A DNA stretch of 39,304 nt, taken from assembly GCA_021827245.1 (NCBI GenBank), contig JAKAWN010000013.1, forward strand, positions 1 through 39,304, read 5' to 3'. This document shows, in pieces, positions 25,777 through 34,637 of this stretch. This stretch comes from Acidobacteriota bacterium. GTDB taxonomy: Bacteria > Acidobacteriota > Terriglobia > UBA7540. The number at the start of each line of letters is the position of its first letter. Within the stretch, counting starts at the first letter, position 1. The translations under genes and the position numbers were made by a program. The notes under the pieces are model-generated. The model searched no databases, was not told the DNA's origin, and saw nothing but the letters and a program-made list of their open reading frames with translations.

Positions 25777-27156
25777 ATGGCTGAAACTGCGCACAAATCG
25801 GGATTGCGGCGGGACCTTGGGTTCCGCCATTGCGCGGCGCTGTGCATCACGGACATGGTGGGAATCGGTCCGTTCATTACCATCCCCCTGTTTCTGGCGA
25901 CGATGGGCGGGCCGCAGGCGATGCTGGGATGGTTGGTCGGGGCCGGGTTGGCTTTCTGCGATGGCCTGGTGTGGGCGGAACTCGGCGCGGCAATGCCCAA
26001 GGCCGGCGGGAGTTACCACTATCTGCGCGAAGCTTTCGGCCCACACGGAGCAGGCCGCTGGCTTTCCTTCCTGGTCGTCTGGCAAATCATGTTTTCGGCG
26101 CCGTTGTCTGTCGCGAGCGGCAGCATCGGATTTGCCAACTATTTTCACTATCTGCTTCCGAGCATGACGCCGTGGGAAGTTCGGCTGTTAGCGTCGACGA
26201 TCCCGCTGTTTCTCATCATGCTGCTTTATCGGCGGATACGCGCGGTCGGAAACCTTTCAGTCGTGATGCTGGGGGGCGTCCTGATCGGGTGCTTCTGGGT
26301 TATCGTTTCCGGGCTGCCACATCTGAGCGCCTCGCGCATTTTTGATTTTCCACCTCATGCATTCCATTTGAATGTGCTGTTCTGGGCAGGGCTTGGCCAC
26401 GCGACTCTTTACGCGCTTTACGACTACTTCGGCTATTACAACGTCTGCTATCTGGCCGAGGAGATTCGCGACCCGGGGCGGATTATTCCGCTGTCTATCC
26501 TGTTTTCCATCGGGGCTGTGGCCGTCATTTACATCTTGATGAACACCTCGATTCTCAGCGTGATTCCCTGGCGCGAGGCGCAACAGAGCCACTTTATCGC
26601 GTCCGAATATATCCAGAAGTTGCAGGGCCGTTTTGCCGGCGATCTGATGACAGTGCTGATGCTCTGGATCGCTTTCGCTTCCGCGTTCTCGCTGCTGCTG
26701 GGCTATTCGCGGATTCCTTATGCCGCCGCGGCCGACGGGAATTTCTTCAAGGTGTTTGCCAAGCTGCACCCGGAGCATGACATTCCTCATGTTTCGCTGG
26801 TTACGCTGGGAGTTGTTGCGGCGGGCTTCAGCCTGCTGCGGCTGCCGGAGGTGATTGTCAGCCTGGTGGCGACGCGCGTGCTTCTCCAGTATATGCCGCA
26901 GGCGGTCGGCTTCTTTGTTCTGCGCTTTAAGAGGCGGGATATGGCGCGCCCGTTTAAGATGTGGCTCTATCCGATTCCCGGCCTCATTTCTCTGCTGGGC
27001 TGGCTTTACATCCTGACGACTTCAGCGCGTGGAGCACTGCTGTTTGCACTGGTGATCTTTGCGCTAGGCACCGCCGCCTATCTCTACCGCGCGCGGGCGA
27101 AGGGCGAGTGGCCGTTTCTAAGAACGGAGGACCTGGGCAATCGCAACCATCTGTAA
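25777..27156 (+). CDS. APC-superfamily amino acid permease
   Basis: 459 residues with about 12 hydrophobic segments, an inner-membrane amino acid/polyamine transporter of the APC (LAT-like) type. The N-terminal GIGPFITIPLFLATMGGPQA is the unwound-helix-1 motif (G-I/V-G), followed by AELGAAMPKAGGSYHYLREA, a strongly conserved APC signature in helix 3. EEIRDPGRIIPLSILFS is the helix 6-7 junction motif. The substrate is not determined; neutral amino acids are most often used by such proteins. The ribosome binding site at the ATG is weak. It lies 183 bases after the anti-sigma gene, so expression from the sigma locus is possible but unproven. It converges with the methyltransferase gene. Confidence 0.88.
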   Translation: MAETAHKSGLRRDLGFRHCAALCITDMVGIGPFITIPLFLATMGGPQAMLGWLVGAGLAFCDGLVWAELGAAMPKAGGSYHYLREAFGPHGAGRWLSFLVVWQIMFSAPLSVASGSIGFANYFHYLLPSMTPWEVRLLASTIPLFLIMLLYRRIRAVGNLSVVMLGGVLIGCFWVIVSGLPHLSASRIFDFPPHAFHLNVLFWAGLGHATLYALYDYFGYYNVCYLAEEIRDPGRIIPLSILFSIGAVAVIYILMNTSILSVIPWREAQQSHFIASEYIQKLQGRFAGDLMTVLMLWIAFASAFSLLLGYSRIPYAAAADGNFFKVFAKLHPEHDIPHVSLVTLGVVAAGFSLLRLPEVIVSLVATRVLLQYMPQAVGFFVLRFKRRDMARPFKMWLYPIPGLISLLGWLYILTTSARGALLFALVIFALGTAAYLYRARAKGEWPFLRTEDLGNRNHL

Positions 27157-27174
27157 GTGGCTTTTGCGGTCAGG

Positions 27175-27963
27175 TCATGCCTCAACGCGACGAACCAGCA
27201 GGAAAATCCCTTCGTTGTGGACGATATCGATGTCACCGTCCTGGATCTTGGGTGAAAAGCCTGCCCGGTCGCCTGGCAAGGAGCCTTCAAGAAGTCTCCG
27301 CGCTTCCTTGCAGCGCGCGTCCTGAGGCTCAAGCCCCGCCCGCAGCATCCATTGATTGAAAGAGCGGTGATGGCGCTTAAAGGATTGAGAAACGATTTCC
27401 AGCCCGAGCTTTTCAAACATGTTCAGGAAAGTGGTCAGCCTCAATGACCATGTGTGGGAAGGGTCGCGAATGGTCTCGATCCGGTTGTGGAGTTCGAATT
27501 TCTCGTCGCTTTCGGGCCCCATGGTGTCATCCACGAGAACACGGCCGTCGGACTTTGTCACCCGCACCATCTCCTGCAGAACGAGTTCCGGCTTGGGGAT
27601 GTGGTGGAAAGCGTACTGGCAACTCACGAGATCGAAAGTGGCGTCTGCAAAGGGAATTCGTTCGCCCTCGCCGCGGATAAAGGCCGCGTTACCGATCTGT
27701 CTTTCCGTCTGGAACTCACGTGCCTGACGCAACATTTCGCTGGTCAGATCCATTCCGTATGCAAACCGAATCCTGGGCGCCAGCTCCAGAGCCAGCGCGC
27801 CCGGCCCGCAGGCGACATCCAGGGTGATGCTCTCCGGCTGAGGCTTCAGAAACCGGACCTTCTCGGCCACAATTTCAGGAGCGTCACGCACCGCGAATTT
27901 TGAAAATACTTCCGCCGTCCTTGTGAATTGTTTTTGAACCGTTGCCTGGTGTTTCTTTGACAT
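27175..27963 (-). CDS. SAM-dependent methyltransferase, class I (UbiE/Methyltransf_11-like)
   Basis: 262 residues, a soluble Rossmann-fold methyltransferase using S-adenosylmethionine. Motif I is LDVACGPGALALELA near residue 48, followed by the acidic residue in YGMDLTSEM. Motif II is FDLVSCQYAFHHIPKPELVL and motif III is VTKSDGRVLVDD. The C-terminal half (RLTTFLNMFEKLGLEIVSQS) and a His/Phe-rich stretch likely form the acceptor site. UbiE-like proteins methylate quinone precursors or small molecules; the exact acceptor is unknown. It is divergent from the DapA-family gene, with about 160 bases between them for both promoters. No strong ribosome binding site is visible. Confidence 0.85.
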   Translation of the reverse strand: MSKKHQATVQKQFTRTAEVFSKFAVRDAPEIVAEKVRFLKPQPESITLDVACGPGALALELAPRIRFAYGMDLTSEMLRQAREFQTERQIGNAAFIRGEGERIPFADATFDLVSCQYAFHHIPKPELVLQEMVRVTKSDGRVLVDDTMGPESDEKFELHNRIETIRDPSHTWSLRLTTFLNMFEKLGLEIVSQSFKRHHRSFNQWMLRAGLEPQDARCKEARRLLEGSLPGDRAGFSPKIQDGDIDIVHNEGIFLLVRRVEA

Positions 27964-28120
27964 AGATTTTCAGAAAGACCCGTGATTCTTCACCTTTCCT
28001 TCATGAATGTAATAGAATGCCTTTTCTTTGGGAAGGGCAAATTGTCAGTCAATTCTTATCCGGCTTTGGTCTATTAGAAGACGGGCGCGTAGAATTTTGA
28101 GTATTTCGAGGAGGTTTCAG

Positions 28121-29044
28121 ATGGCGATGAAAAGTGAAGAATTGAAATCAGCGTTGCGTGGAATTGTGGGATTCGGCGTGACGCCGTTCCGTGAAGACCT
28201 CAGCGTTGACATCGACGCACTGCGGCAGAACGCGGCGTTTTTGGCTGAACACTGCGAAGTGGTTGTTCCGCTGGCTGGCAACGGCGAAATCTACGCTCTC
28301 TCGCCGGAGGAACACAAAACGATCGGGCGCGCTGTTGTCGAAGAGGTTCATGGCCTGAAGCCGGTGCTTGTTGGTGTGGGATTGACTATGCCGATCGCGC
28401 GCGATCTAGCCCAGGCGGCGGAGGCATACGGCGCCGATGGGATTCTGGTTCTTCCGCCGTACTTTACCCATGCCAACGATGATGGCTTGTTTGAATACTA
28501 TCGCTCCGTCGCGCAGGCGACAAAGCTCGGGGTGATTCTGTTTCAGACTCGCACCGTCAGTTTCAGCCCTTCGCTGCTGCGACGGCTGGCAGAAGTTCCT
28601 AACGTTGTCGGCCTCAAAGACGAGCATGGAGATATGGACCAGTTCGTCCGCCAATGGCGAGCCGTGGGCGACCGCCTGGCGCTGCTGTGCGGAGTTGGAG
28701 AGATTCTTGCTCCCAGTTATTTCGCGCTGGGAGTGAAAGCCTTTACGAGCGGGCTGATCAACTTTATGCCCAAGACCTGCCGGAGAATTCTGGTGCAGCT
28801 TGAGGCGGGGGAACTGGAAGCTGCCGCACGCGTGGTGGAAACAGAAACGATGTCGATTTACGACCTGCGCGTCAAACGGCCTGGCTACAGGACACTGGTG
28901 ATCAAGGAGGCGATGAATCTGTGTGGAATGAACGCCGGCAGCGTCCGACCGCCGCTGGCGCCTCTTCCCGAAGAAGATCGCCAGGCGTTGCGGGCCGTTC
29001 TTGCGGACCTGGGACTCCTGAAGGGCGAGGCGGCGCGCAAATGA
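28121..29044 (+). CDS. DapA-family aldolase/dehydratase with altered active site
   Basis: 307 residues, a TIM barrel of the dihydrodipicolinate synthase family, closest in appearance to 5-dehydro-4-deoxyglucarate dehydratases. The start ATG 28121 has GAGGAGG six bases upstream. The Schiff-base lysine is in VVGLKDEHGD (Lys166). By eye alignment, the catalytic Tyr of the Y-N-x-x motif is Phe141 (ILFQTR), and the Thr-Thr of GTTGE is Gly-Asn (AGNGE, 52-56). The Lys chemistry is retained but proton relay is changed, so the reaction may be a different 2-keto-acid lyase or the enzyme may be specialised. Followed by an FGE-like gene, galT and an exported isomerase-like gene; a sugar-acid pathway is plausible. 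Confidence 0.85.
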   Translation: MAMKSEELKSALRGIVGFGVTPFREDLSVDIDALRQNAAFLAEHCEVVVPLAGNGEIYALSPEEHKTIGRAVVEEVHGLKPVLVGVGLTMPIARDLAQAAEAYGADGILVLPPYFTHANDDGLFEYYRSVAQATKLGVILFQTRTVSFSPSLLRRLAEVPNVVGLKDEHGDMDQFVRQWRAVGDRLALLCGVGEILAPSYFALGVKAFTSGLINFMPKTCRRILVQLEAGELEAAARVVETETMSIYDLRVKRPGYRTLVIKEAMNLCGMNAGSVRPPLAPLPEEDRQALRAVLADLGLLKGEAARK

Positions 29045-29063
29045 AGGGCGCCTCGTCGTTTTT
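29024..29063 (+). terminator. Hairpin with T-run at the end of the DapA-family gene
   Basis: GGCGAGGCG (29024-29032) pairs with CGCCTCGTC (29049-29057) with one G-U pair, followed by G and TTTTT (29059-29063). The stem overlaps the stop codon at 29042-29044. It looks like an intrinsic terminator, which would limit read-through from the DapA-family gene into the FGE-like gene. Confidence 0.4.
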
Positions 29064-29175
29064 CAATTCCACATGGGCCGAATGTGTGTTTCCGGTCTTG
29101 CGGGCCAAGATGAGGTCTTGTCGCAAAGCGGGAATACCCTGCTTATGAAATTCTCTTCAAGGGAGAAGTAGCTGG

Positions 29176-29892
29176 ATGGGTGAGAGTGCGAGCCTTGAGC
29201 CTTCCTGTGTTTTGATACCCGCGGGAAGCTTCTCGATGGGCTGCGCTGGGGGCCGGGATGATGAACAGCCGGTGCATCGTGTCTGGGTTGATGCATTTGA
29301 GATGGCGGTTTATCATGTCAGAAACCGCGACTGGGCCGCATTTATGGAAGCGACGGGACATCCAGCGCCACCTGAATGGAGCAATCCCCTCTTCAATCAT
29401 CCTGACCAGCCGGTGGTGGCTGTAAACTGGATGGAGGCTGATCAGTACTGCCGCTGGCTCAGCGAACTGAGCGGACGCAGGTATCGTTTGCCAACAGAGG
29501 CGGAGTGGGAAAAGGCGGCGCAGGGCGGAAAGGATGGCGCGCTCTATCCCTGGGGCGATGAACTGCCGGAAGCTCACGACGAATATCTGCTTCGGTGGAG
29601 CGGCAAGGTCTCCGCTCCACTGCCTGTGGGACGGGGCACACCCAGTCCTTACGGCCTCTATGACATCGGTGAAAATGTGCATGAGTGGTGTGCAGACTGG
29701 TATTCAAAGGACTATTATGCCTGCTCGCCCGGGCGCAATCCTTGCGGACCGCCGTCTGGTGAGCGGCGGGCGTCACGTGGCGGCGCCTGGCGGCACCACA
29801 TCAAGGCCAGCCGCTGCGCTGCGCGTTCCAGCATTCCACCGGTCTTCAAGTACACGGATTACGGCTTTCGAGTGGTTCGTGACGCCACTTGA
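29176..29892 (+). CDS. Formylglycine-generating-enzyme (SUMF1) fold protein without the cysteine pair
   Basis: 238 residues made almost wholly of an FGE-sulfatase/C-type-lectin-like domain: IPAGSFSMGC, PVVAVNWMEADQYCRWLSEL, RLPTEAEWEKAA, YGLYDIGENVHEWCADWY and the end RGGAWRHH...CAARSS...DYGFRVV. True FGEs bind copper through two cysteines in RGGS-x-x-C-x4-C; here the segment reads RGGAWRHHIKASRC, so the first Cys is absent. It is therefore probably not a sulfatase-activating oxidase but one of the many SUMF1-fold proteins used for binding or other oxidations, such as the C-terminal part of EgtB. No signal peptide. AAGGGAGAAG lies a few bases before the ATG. galT follows after 26 bases. Confidence 0.8.
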   Translation: MGESASLEPSCVLIPAGSFSMGCAGGRDDEQPVHRVWVDAFEMAVYHVRNRDWAAFMEATGHPAPPEWSNPLFNHPDQPVVAVNWMEADQYCRWLSELSGRRYRLPTEAEWEKAAQGGKDGALYPWGDELPEAHDEYLLRWSGKVSAPLPVGRGTPSPYGLYDIGENVHEWCADWYSKDYYACSPGRNPCGPPSGERRASRGGAWRHHIKASRCAARSSIPPVFKYTDYGFRVVRDAT

Positions 29893-29918
29893 GGCAGGTC
29901 CTGAGAAGGAGGATTCCG

Positions 29919-30917
29919 ATGCCCGAGTTGCGCCATAACGTTCTGACCCGCGAGTGGGTTATCATCGCCACCGAACGCGCAAAGCGCCCGCACGAATTCG
30001 CAAAGAAGGATGACGGGAAAAGGGTGAAACCTCCTTATGTTCAGGACTGCCCGTTCTGCCCCGGCAACGAGGCCATGACCCCTCCGGCAACTCTGGTGAT
30101 TCCGGACGACGGTTCGTGGCGGGTCCGTGTGACACCCAACAAATTTGCGGCGCTTTCTTACGAGGGTGAGCGCCATCGGTCGTTTCAGGGGATACGCCGA
30201 ACCGTCTCGGGAGTGGGCGTTCATGAAGTCATCATCGAATCACCCGACCACAGCAAATCAACGGCTTTGCTCGACGATTCTCAGGTTGAAACGCTCATCG
30301 ACGCCTATCTTGACCGTTTCAATTTCGCTTCGCAGGACCCTCGCGTTGATCAGGTGACCATCTTCAAGAACCACGGCCTGGCGGCCGGAACTTCGCTGGA
30401 ACACCCCCATTCTCAAATCATCGGAAGCCCTGTGATCACTTCGCAGATTCGTGACCGGATGATCAATGCTCTGCGGCACTTTGATGAGTTCGGCGAGTGT
30501 ATCTTCTGCCGGGTTCTGGAGATGGAGTTGAAGGAACAGACGCGCGTGGTGATGGAGACCAAGCACTTTGTGACTTTCATTCAGTTTGCCGCTCTCACTC
30601 CTTTTTCGATGCTGATTATGCCCAGGCGGCACATGTCCTGCTTTTCAGAAATCAGCGATGCGGAGGCGGCCGACCTGGCGAGAATTCTGCGGCGGACGCT
30701 GGCCAAACTTTACTATGGCCTCATGGATCCGGACTTCAACTACACTATCCGGACTGCTCCCAAGGAAGCGTGCGGGGTGAAATATTTCCACTGGTACCTG
30801 AGCATCATTCCGCGGCTTACTCGCGTGGCGGGATTCGAGCTGGGGTCGGGCATGTTCATCAATACATCGTTGCCCGAAGAGAACGCCTCCTTCCTGCGGG
30901 AAGTCTCCGAGGGGTAG
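29919..30917 (+). CDS. galT: Galactose-1-phosphate uridylyltransferase (GalT/HIT family)
   Basis: 332 residues from ATG 29919, which has AAGGAGG five bases upstream; the frame runs back to 29889 without one. The reaction swaps UMP between UDP-glucose and galactose-1-phosphate in the Leloir pathway. The catalytic histidine lies in GTSLEHPHSQ (His164 of H-P-H), the site of the uridylylated intermediate. The zinc site is DCPFCPGNE near residue 43. The second HIT-like half contains FVTFIQFAALTPF and KYFHWYLSIIPR. Some close relatives are ADP-glucose phosphorylases, so that activity cannot be excluded. It is 26 bases after the FGE-like gene and in the same operon. Confidence 0.88.
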   Translation: MPELRHNVLTREWVIIATERAKRPHEFAKKDDGKRVKPPYVQDCPFCPGNEAMTPPATLVIPDDGSWRVRVTPNKFAALSYEGERHRSFQGIRRTVSGVGVHEVIIESPDHSKSTALLDDSQVETLIDAYLDRFNFASQDPRVDQVTIFKNHGLAAGTSLEHPHSQIIGSPVITSQIRDRMINALRHFDEFGECIFCRVLEMELKEQTRVVMETKHFVTFIQFAALTPFSMLIMPRRHMSCFSEISDAEAADLARILRRTLAKLYYGLMDPDFNYTIRTAPKEACGVKYFHWYLSIIPRLTRVAGFELGSGMFINTSLPEENASFLREVSEG

Positions 30918-31036
30918 AACCAGCCATTGAAGTTCATTAAAGAAACGTCTGCACAAGGCAGAGGAGTTGCAGCGAATGCCTGCACACTGCGAGGGATCGA
31001 TCAATTGAAGGGGTCAGTCCTGAATAAGTGAGGGTC

Positions 31037-31975
31037 ATGAAACGAAGAGAATTTATCGGTTACCTGGCGGGAGGATTGACGGCGACGCTCGGTGGTAAGG
31101 CCGGGTTATCGAAGCGCCGTTCGCACCGGTTTTCGCACTCAGCCTATCTTCTGAGCCAGCGCATCGGAGTTTCATCGTGGAGTTTTCATAACCATTTTCC
31201 TATGACACGAAGCCAGGACTATAGCGGGTCGATCGACACGTTTGCGTTGCTCGATTTCCCGGCAATGATCGCCAAACGGTACAGGGTCCACCATCTTGAG
31301 TTTGTTGCCAGGCACTTTGCATCGACAGAACCTGCCTATGTGGAGGAACTGAGGAGCCAGCTTGTCCATGCGCGTTCGCAACTGGTGAGCCTGTCAATCG
31401 ACATCAAGGAGATGCAAAGCGCGGGCGGCCTTTCTGATCCCCACCAATCTGTTCGCGACGGCGTGGTGGACGCCGCGAAGAAATGGATTGATATTGCCGC
31501 CCGCCTTCGCGCGCGTTCGGTCCGGTGCGACCCCGGAGAGATTGATCCGCAGAATCTGGCTCCGACGGTGGAGTCGTATAAGAGGCTTGTCGCTTACTCC
31601 GGCCGGAAAGGTGTCCGCGTGGTTGTGGAAAACACCGGCCGCATTGGTGCAGAGCATCCCGAAGTTCTAGTCAAAATCATCAAGGCTGTGGGAAGCAGAT
31701 ATTTGGGAGCGCTGCCGGACTTTGGCAACTTCCCGGAGGCTGGAAGCCGCGCGCGCGGCTTGGCACTGCTTTTCCCTTATGCCCTTACCCTTTGCCACGC
31801 CAATGGATTGGAGCTTGACGCCCAGGGCAACGAGACCGACTACAATTTTCCAGCCTGTATTCAGATTGCGAAACGTGAGGGATTTCGCGGAATCTACTCC
31901 GTGGAATACGAAGGCTTTGGAGATTCATACCAGGGAGTTCAAGGCGTCATCGACGAACTCTTGCGGTACCTATAA
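31037..31975 (+). CDS. Sugar-phosphate isomerase/epimerase-like protein with Tat-like signal
   Basis: About 312 residues. MKRREFIGYLAGGLTATLGG looks like a twin-arginine signal (RREFIG). The rest is a xylose-isomerase-like barrel. Residues at strand ends are HHLEFVARHF, RVVVENTGRIG, ALPDFGNFPE, LTLCHANGLE and IYSVEYEGFG, with Glu, Asp, His and Glu in the metal-ligand order of the family. GTG 31028 is an alternative start; GAGGG is only two bases before the ATG, so the start is not settled. It follows galT by about 120 bases and may end that operon. It converges with the ABC permease gene. Substrate unknown. Confidence 0.78.
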   Translation: MKRREFIGYLAGGLTATLGGKAGLSKRRSHRFSHSAYLLSQRIGVSSWSFHNHFPMTRSQDYSGSIDTFALLDFPAMIAKRYRVHHLEFVARHFASTEPAYVEELRSQLVHARSQLVSLSIDIKEMQSAGGLSDPHQSVRDGVVDAAKKWIDIAARLRARSVRCDPGEIDPQNLAPTVESYKRLVAYSGRKGVRVVVENTGRIGAEHPEVLVKIIKAVGSRYLGALPDFGNFPEAGSRARGLALLFPYALTLCHANGLELDAQGNETDYNFPACIQIAKREGFRGIYSVEYEGFGDSYQGVQGVIDELLRYL

Positions 31976-31997
31976 CTATCGGTCGCTTCGCTCGAAT

Positions 31998-33251
31998 CTA
32001 TTCGTAGCGCAGGGCTTCGACCGGATCAAGGCGCGAGGCCCGGATGGCAGGGAGAACTCCGCTCAATACGCCGACCAACATAAGGATTCCGGCAGAAAGC
32101 GCCAGAGTGGCAATCGAGATGTGCAACTGGATGTCTCCCTGTCCGGAAGTGTCTTTGAACAACGGTCCGAGCAAAGGAATGGTTCCAATGGCAGCCGAGA
32201 GCAGGTAAGAAAGGGCCATCCCAAGAATACCGCCCGCCAGGGTGATCACAAGGGCTTCAGAAAGAAACTGGGCCCGAATGTGCCGCCGCCGAGCGCCGAG
32301 AGCTCGCCGCAGTCCGATCTCTCGCGTCCGTTCATCCACGGAGACGAGCATGATGTTCATCACGCCAACGCCACCAATCCCCAAGGTCAGCGCGCCAATA
32401 AAGGTCAGCAGCACTTCCAGACCGATAGTGAGTCCGTCGATGATAGGACGCAGCTCCTCTGTTCCGAACATCATGAAAGCTTTCTTGTCGGTCGGAGAGA
32501 ATCGCTGCCTTTCGGCAAAAATCGCCAGCACCTGCTGCCGTGCCTTGGCTTCGAACTGGGGGGCAACGGGCTCAAAGACCAGGACGTTTGCGTAGCGAGT
32601 GTCCCACATGTCGCTCGCTGTCGGGTAAGGAATCCAGGCGGATTCATCATCGCTCGTAAAATAGTTGGAAAGCTGAATCTTGCGATTCATGGTTCCGATG
32701 ACCGTGAATCGTACGTTGCCGATCCTGACAATCTGACCCACAGCCGGCTGGTTGCCAAAAAGCTTCTGGCGCAACCGGGCGCCCAGAAAAACCACCCTGC
32801 GGCGTTCGACCATATCCTCGGGGCTGATCCAGCGTCCGTTGCTTGGATTCTCGCTCCTCATCTCTCCATATGCCGGAAACACGCCGCGAATCGCCGTGTT
32901 GGCAAATCGGCTTCCGTTGGAGATGGGCAACCAGCGAACCGTTTCACGGCAAGCATATTTCACCAGTGTCGCGCGTGCCCTCACCCACTCCAGGTCTTCT
33001 TCTTCAATCCGGACTTTCTTGCCCGCGCGCTGGCCGCCAACCTGCTCGCTGGTTTGAGCCGGCCAGCAGATCACCACGCTCTTCCCGAAAGCCTCGAACC
33101 CCCTCAGCAGAACTCCCCGGAAGCCGTTTCCGTAAGCGATCAGAATTGTGACGGCCACAATTCCCCACACGATTCCCAGCATGGTCAGCCCGCTGCGCAG
33201 GGGTTGACGCCGCAATGAATCCCATGCCTGGCCCAAAACTTCCCGTATCAT
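31998..33251 (-). CDS. FtsX/MacB-type ABC transporter permease, downstream copy
   Basis: 417 residues, inner membrane. One N-terminal helix (SGLTMLGIVWGIVAVTILIA) is followed by a periplasmic MacB core domain of about 220 residues. Three C-terminal helices carry the FtsX signature GIGGVGVMNIMLVSVDERTR. There is no nucleotide-binding domain. Such permeases form the membrane part of MacB-like mechanotransmission efflux or lipoprotein-export systems, working with an ATPase and a MacA adaptor. It is the last gene of a three-gene minus-strand run (adaptor, permease, permease), 66 bases after the previous permease. The substrate, and whether the two permeases pair as a heterodimer, are inference. 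Confidence 0.88.
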   Translation of the reverse strand: MIREVLGQAWDSLRRQPLRSGLTMLGIVWGIVAVTILIAYGNGFRGVLLRGFEAFGKSVVICWPAQTSEQVGGQRAGKKVRIEEEDLEWVRARATLVKYACRETVRWLPISNGSRFANTAIRGVFPAYGEMRSENPSNGRWISPEDMVERRRVVFLGARLRQKLFGNQPAVGQIVRIGNVRFTVIGTMNRKIQLSNYFTSDDESAWIPYPTASDMWDTRYANVLVFEPVAPQFEAKARQQVLAIFAERQRFSPTDKKAFMMFGTEELRPIIDGLTIGLEVLLTFIGALTLGIGGVGVMNIMLVSVDERTREIGLRRALGARRRHIRAQFLSEALVITLAGGILGMALSYLLSAAIGTIPLLGPLFKDTSGQGDIQLHISIATLALSAGILMLVGVLSGVLPAIRASRLDPVEALRYE

Positions 33252-33317
33252 AATCTCGCCCCGCTGCGTCGCACTTCGGGATGCCGGCTCGCGCCCGTTT
33301 CACTGCTTCGCTTCACA

Positions 33318-34577
33318 CTATCCTCCCGCTTCATACCGTAGCGATTCGATGGGGTCCACCGAGGCTGCCCGACTCGCAGGGTAAAGCGCCGCAAGCAACG
33401 CCACCGTTCCCAGAAGGGCAAATGACAGGAGGCCAGATTGCCAGGTGGGAAGCAGACCCGCAAAAAACGCCGGTTGCGGCAGCAGGTCAACCAGCCAGCA
33501 AACCCCGAACGCCACCCCCATTCCAACCCCGCCACTCAAGAAAACAACGATCAGAGTCTCAGCGAAAAATTGCCACAGCACGGCCCTGGAAGTGGCGCCG
33601 ACCGCTTTGCGCACTCCGATTTCGCGTGTCCGTTCGCGTACGGCGACCAGCATAATGTTCATTACTCCGATCCCGCCCAGCAGCAGGCTGATCAATCCCA
33701 CCGCGCCCAGAAAGTACTTCATCCCGTCGGTCATCATGCGGAAGTCGCGGGCATTTTCCACCGTGTCCCAGATGGAAGCCGCTTCTTCGTCGCGCGGGTC
33801 AAAATGATGGATCAATGCAAGCGAGCGCCGAACCTGAGCCTGGCAGGCTTCGTCGTCGGCAAAAGACTTTGGCGTTACCAGAAGATTGTCAATGCTGTTG
33901 GGCAGAGCCGGTGGCGGGTCCGGAAAGTCCTGCTGCATGGCGCTGAAGGGGATGTAAACCTTGGTGACGTCCATGCCATCGTAACTGTTATTCTGTTCTT
34001 TGGACTGCATAACGCCAATCACGATATACGGAATATCGTTCAGATAGATTGTGTTACCCAAGACCGCGTGGGATGCGAAAAGCTGTTTCCGCACATCGCT
34101 GCCCAGGAAGGCGACGCGGTGGGCTTTTGCCTGGTCGTTCCAGTTGTAAAAACGGCCTTGCGCGATGGATAGGCTCCGGATGTACGCAAAAGGAGGAAGC
34201 GAGGCGGTCACCTCAAGCGTTGCGCTGTTGTATAGGCTGCGAATGTTGATGCTCGAGCGCCGGAGTTCAGGCAAAACATACTGGCAGGAAGGAGCCTGAG
34301 ATTTCACAGTCAGATAGTCCGAACTCCCCCAGCGGATATCCCGGCCTGCGCGCATGCCGCCCGCTTGCATGCTGGTTCGGCCGGCAAAAACGATCATGAT
34401 GTCCCGTCCGAAGGTTTCCATCTGCCGCGCCTGGCCCACTCGCAGGCCTTCTCCGGCGGCCACCATCAGAATGATGGAGATGATGCCCCAGGCGATGCCG
34501 AACATGGTGAGGAACGTCCGGAGCTTGTGCCCCCAGAGGTTGTCGATTGTGTCGCGGAACAAGTCGCGAAACGCCAT
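33318..34577 (-). CDS. FtsX/MacB-type ABC transporter permease, upstream copy
   Basis: 419 residues, paralogous to the permease downstream. N-terminal helix LRTFLTMFGIAWGIISIILM, then a periplasmic MacB core domain, then the signature GGIGVMNIMLVAVRERTREI and two further helices. The cytoplasmic loop RKAVGATSRAVLWQFFAET is the usual coupling site for the ATPase. No ATPase domain is present in the protein or next to it. The ATG at 34577 has a modest GGTGAA upstream. It lies about 60 bases after the adaptor gene, so the three genes are probably one operon. The pair of non-identical permeases suggests a heterodimer. Confidence 0.88.
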   Translation of the reverse strand: MAFRDLFRDTIDNLWGHKLRTFLTMFGIAWGIISIILMVAAGEGLRVGQARQMETFGRDIMIVFAGRTSMQAGGMRAGRDIRWGSSDYLTVKSQAPSCQYVLPELRRSSINIRSLYNSATLEVTASLPPFAYIRSLSIAQGRFYNWNDQAKAHRVAFLGSDVRKQLFASHAVLGNTIYLNDIPYIVIGVMQSKEQNNSYDGMDVTKVYIPFSAMQQDFPDPPPALPNSIDNLLVTPKSFADDEACQAQVRRSLALIHHFDPRDEEAASIWDTVENARDFRMMTDGMKYFLGAVGLISLLLGGIGVMNIMLVAVRERTREIGVRKAVGATSRAVLWQFFAETLIVVFLSGGVGMGVAFGVCWLVDLLPQPAFFAGLLPTWQSGLLSFALLGTVALLAALYPASRAASVDPIESLRYEAGG

Positions 34578-34637
34578 GACAATTCACCATGAAAAGCACT
34601 CAGAGGAAGCGAAATCCGGAATAGCCGAATCGCCCGC

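Noticed and set aside
31722..33218. 498-codon plus-strand open frame
   Set aside because: It overlaps the end of the isomerase-like gene and lies opposite the ABC permease, which has clear FtsX motifs; composition is low-complexity.
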